Assembly: GCA_031423995.1 (NCBI GenBank)
Contig: JANPGO010000038.1
Coordinates: 1-5,787, forward strand
Direction: 5' to 3'
DNA length: 5,787 bases
From: STC-74 sp031423995
Lineage (GTDB): Bacteria; Patescibacteriota; Gracilibacteria; BD1-5; UBA2023
The stretch's first letter is position 1; each line of letters opens with the position of its first letter. Made by a program: the position numbers and the translations under genes. Below are positions 4,666 through 5,787 of the stretch, one piece after another. A model generated the notes under the pieces. That model worked only from the letters and a program-made list of their open reading frames with translations, ran no database searches and was not told the DNA's origin.

Positions 4666-5787
4666 ATGTATTCTCTTTTCCATAGCGGTCATACTCACTG
4701 AGACATGAAGGTGAATTATTTTCTCCGCAGATCTCTTTCGGATCTTTCGGATTCTCTCCATCGAGAATTGTATCGAACATAGTATCATAACAGGTATTCT
4801 TGCGTGACACTTCTGTAATGTTCTCACAATAGGCAATGAGTGGACTATATTCAAATCGGTACATATAGTATCAGACGACTCCACGAGTACACGCATTTCG
4901 ATCATCGAGCGACTCTGGACTCATACAGCGTGCATCGATATCTATGGGAGCTTCAATTGGAAAGACGGGAGCATCTACGAAAAACCCAATACCTTCAAAA
5001 CAATCTGCTCGTCATGGCATCGGGAATTGCTCACACACCTGATTCGCCATACGATCTCGTACATGAGAATCATGTAGATTCTTCAGGCGAAATAATTGAC
5101 TCTGTACCAATGGGAGATAGTGAAAACAAGCATGAAGCGCGTCATCACGAACGGAAGAACAGGGATAACTCAGATCATCCACGAGCATATGTGGTACTTG
5201 TGGGTCTAGAAAGATTCACTCGGATTCTCATCCAACCCCTTGCATGAAGAGTCAATTGTAGCAAGATTCTCTGAGTTCTCCTGTAGATATTTTTTCGCAA
5301 CTACCCAGAGCACCTGTATACGAATCTGTCGATATGTAGAGAATATGTCCGACTGCATGACACATAGGATTTCCATGGTCACAATACCTCTTTCCCATTT
5401 TCTCGATAGTTGCGAGACTCGAATGTTCTATATTCTCAGATGAGTATGGTTCACCGAAGTCTCGGAGTACTGCTTCACCGACAACTCCATGGATACATCC
5501 TGCTCCGCATGTATTGGTACATTTTGCGAGAGCATTTTCCATACCAGATGATCGATCAAATGTCTTTGCTCCAATAGTGTGAGCAATCGCATGGCAGTTA
5601 TTGCTGATCGCTTCTGGAGTATGTAGGTTCGTCAGGAAATCCATAAAATCCTGAGTCGAGGTGGTATCCAAAACGATTCCTGTTGTTTTCTTGATACAAT
5701 CCCAATCCGTCACTGTACCTGTGGCAGTATCATGATAGCAATACATGAGCGTGCCCGGAGATCCAGGAGGATAGAGAGGTATCTGCA
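4664..5787 (-). CDS. Cysteine-rich repeat protein of unknown function, 3' part (373 codons visible)
   Basis: No named family is recognised. The frame is open to the window's right edge, so the start and any signal peptide are outside; the Met at 5746 is internal, since the frame continues upstream through LYPPGSPGTL. TGAs at 5252, 5228, 5216, 5012 and 4871 (plus-strand coordinates of the triplet) read as Gly; stop is TAA. There are 20 cysteines in 373 residues. Four degenerate units can be seen: CHAIAH...ALAKC...GCIHG (from 5596), CHAVGH...GALGSC...SCYNG, ACFHY...QVC...DCFEG and ACTRG...AYC...TCYDT. In units 2 and 4 the cysteine spacing is identical (C-x20-C-x11-C-Y). Regular Cys pairs suggest a disulfide-stapled helical repeat protein outside the cytoplasm; the CHxxxH pairs could instead bind metal or heme, although no CXXCH is present. 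It converges on the Tim44-like gene and shares the terminator. Confidence 0.8.

Noticed and set aside
4840..5443. Plus-strand ORFs opposite the cysteine-rich gene
   Set aside because: They have no recognisable motifs, whereas the minus frame shows ordered Cys repeats and ends at a terminator.
1..5787. TGA as selenocysteine or tryptophan
   Set aside because: TGA is too frequent and lies at P-loop, GDDEAM and poly-Gly positions; TGG is still used for Trp, and Cys/Sec contexts are absent.
1..5787. CRISPR array, insertion sequence or rRNA
   Set aside because: No regularly spaced direct repeats, transposase-like frame with terminal repeats, or rRNA-like sequence is seen.

Overview
The window reads as a member of the Candidate Phyla Radiation that uses genetic code 25 (UGA = glycine), most likely a Gracilibacteria (BD1-5) genome. 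Under the standard code almost every gene is broken by TGA. Read as glycine, those TGAs give long uninterrupted proteins, and the glycines fall where family knowledge demands them: the GDDEAM block of lysyl-tRNA synthetase, the P-loop of a zeta-toxin kinase, and residue 2 of an MGLFDF-type SPFH protein. I count 33 in-frame TGAs over six reading frames, and every frame ends on TAA or TAG. CGA still encodes arginine (it supplies the motif-3 Arg of LysRS) and a tRNA-Arg(CCG) gene is present. That argues against the related Absconditabacteria lineages in which, as I recall, CGA/CGG have been reassigned.

Layout. (1) Positions 1-1164, + strand: the 3' part of lysS, entering the window inside class-II motif 2, fused to a C-terminal DUF2000 (PTH2-like fold) domain; a hairpin terminator follows. 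(2) Positions 1235-2272, + strand: a promoter, a 280-aa zeta-toxin-like P-loop kinase, a 44-aa ORF overlapping its end, and a terminator nearly identical to the first. (3) Positions 2250-2717: no protein gene, but alternative hairpins, a copy of a GTCATC..GAAGGATCT dispersed repeat, a promoter, tRNA-Arg(CCG), a further hairpin and a third promoter. (4) Positions 2718-4621, + strand: a two-gene operon of an SPFH/YdjI-type protein with a SHOCT-like tail, then a membrane-anchored Tim44-like protein with an 11-glycine run and a zinc ribbon. A hairpin that can work as a terminator in both directions follows. (5) Positions 4664-5787, - strand: the 3' part of a cysteine-rich repeat protein (20 Cys in 373 visible residues) that converges on the Tim44-like gene.

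The first two genes and the tRNA are linked by a common regulatory style: T-tract/TTGCCA promoters with 16-17 bp spacers, no visible Shine-Dalgarno sequences, short leaders, and AAATAAATCCTCC..GGAGGGTTTT terminators placed directly on the stop codon. The SPFH/Tim44-like pair is the clearest functional unit (membrane-associated, probably envelope stress or membrane organisation). LysRS and tRNA-Arg serve translation. The zeta kinase stands without a recognisable antitoxin, and the cysteine-rich protein has no function I can name.
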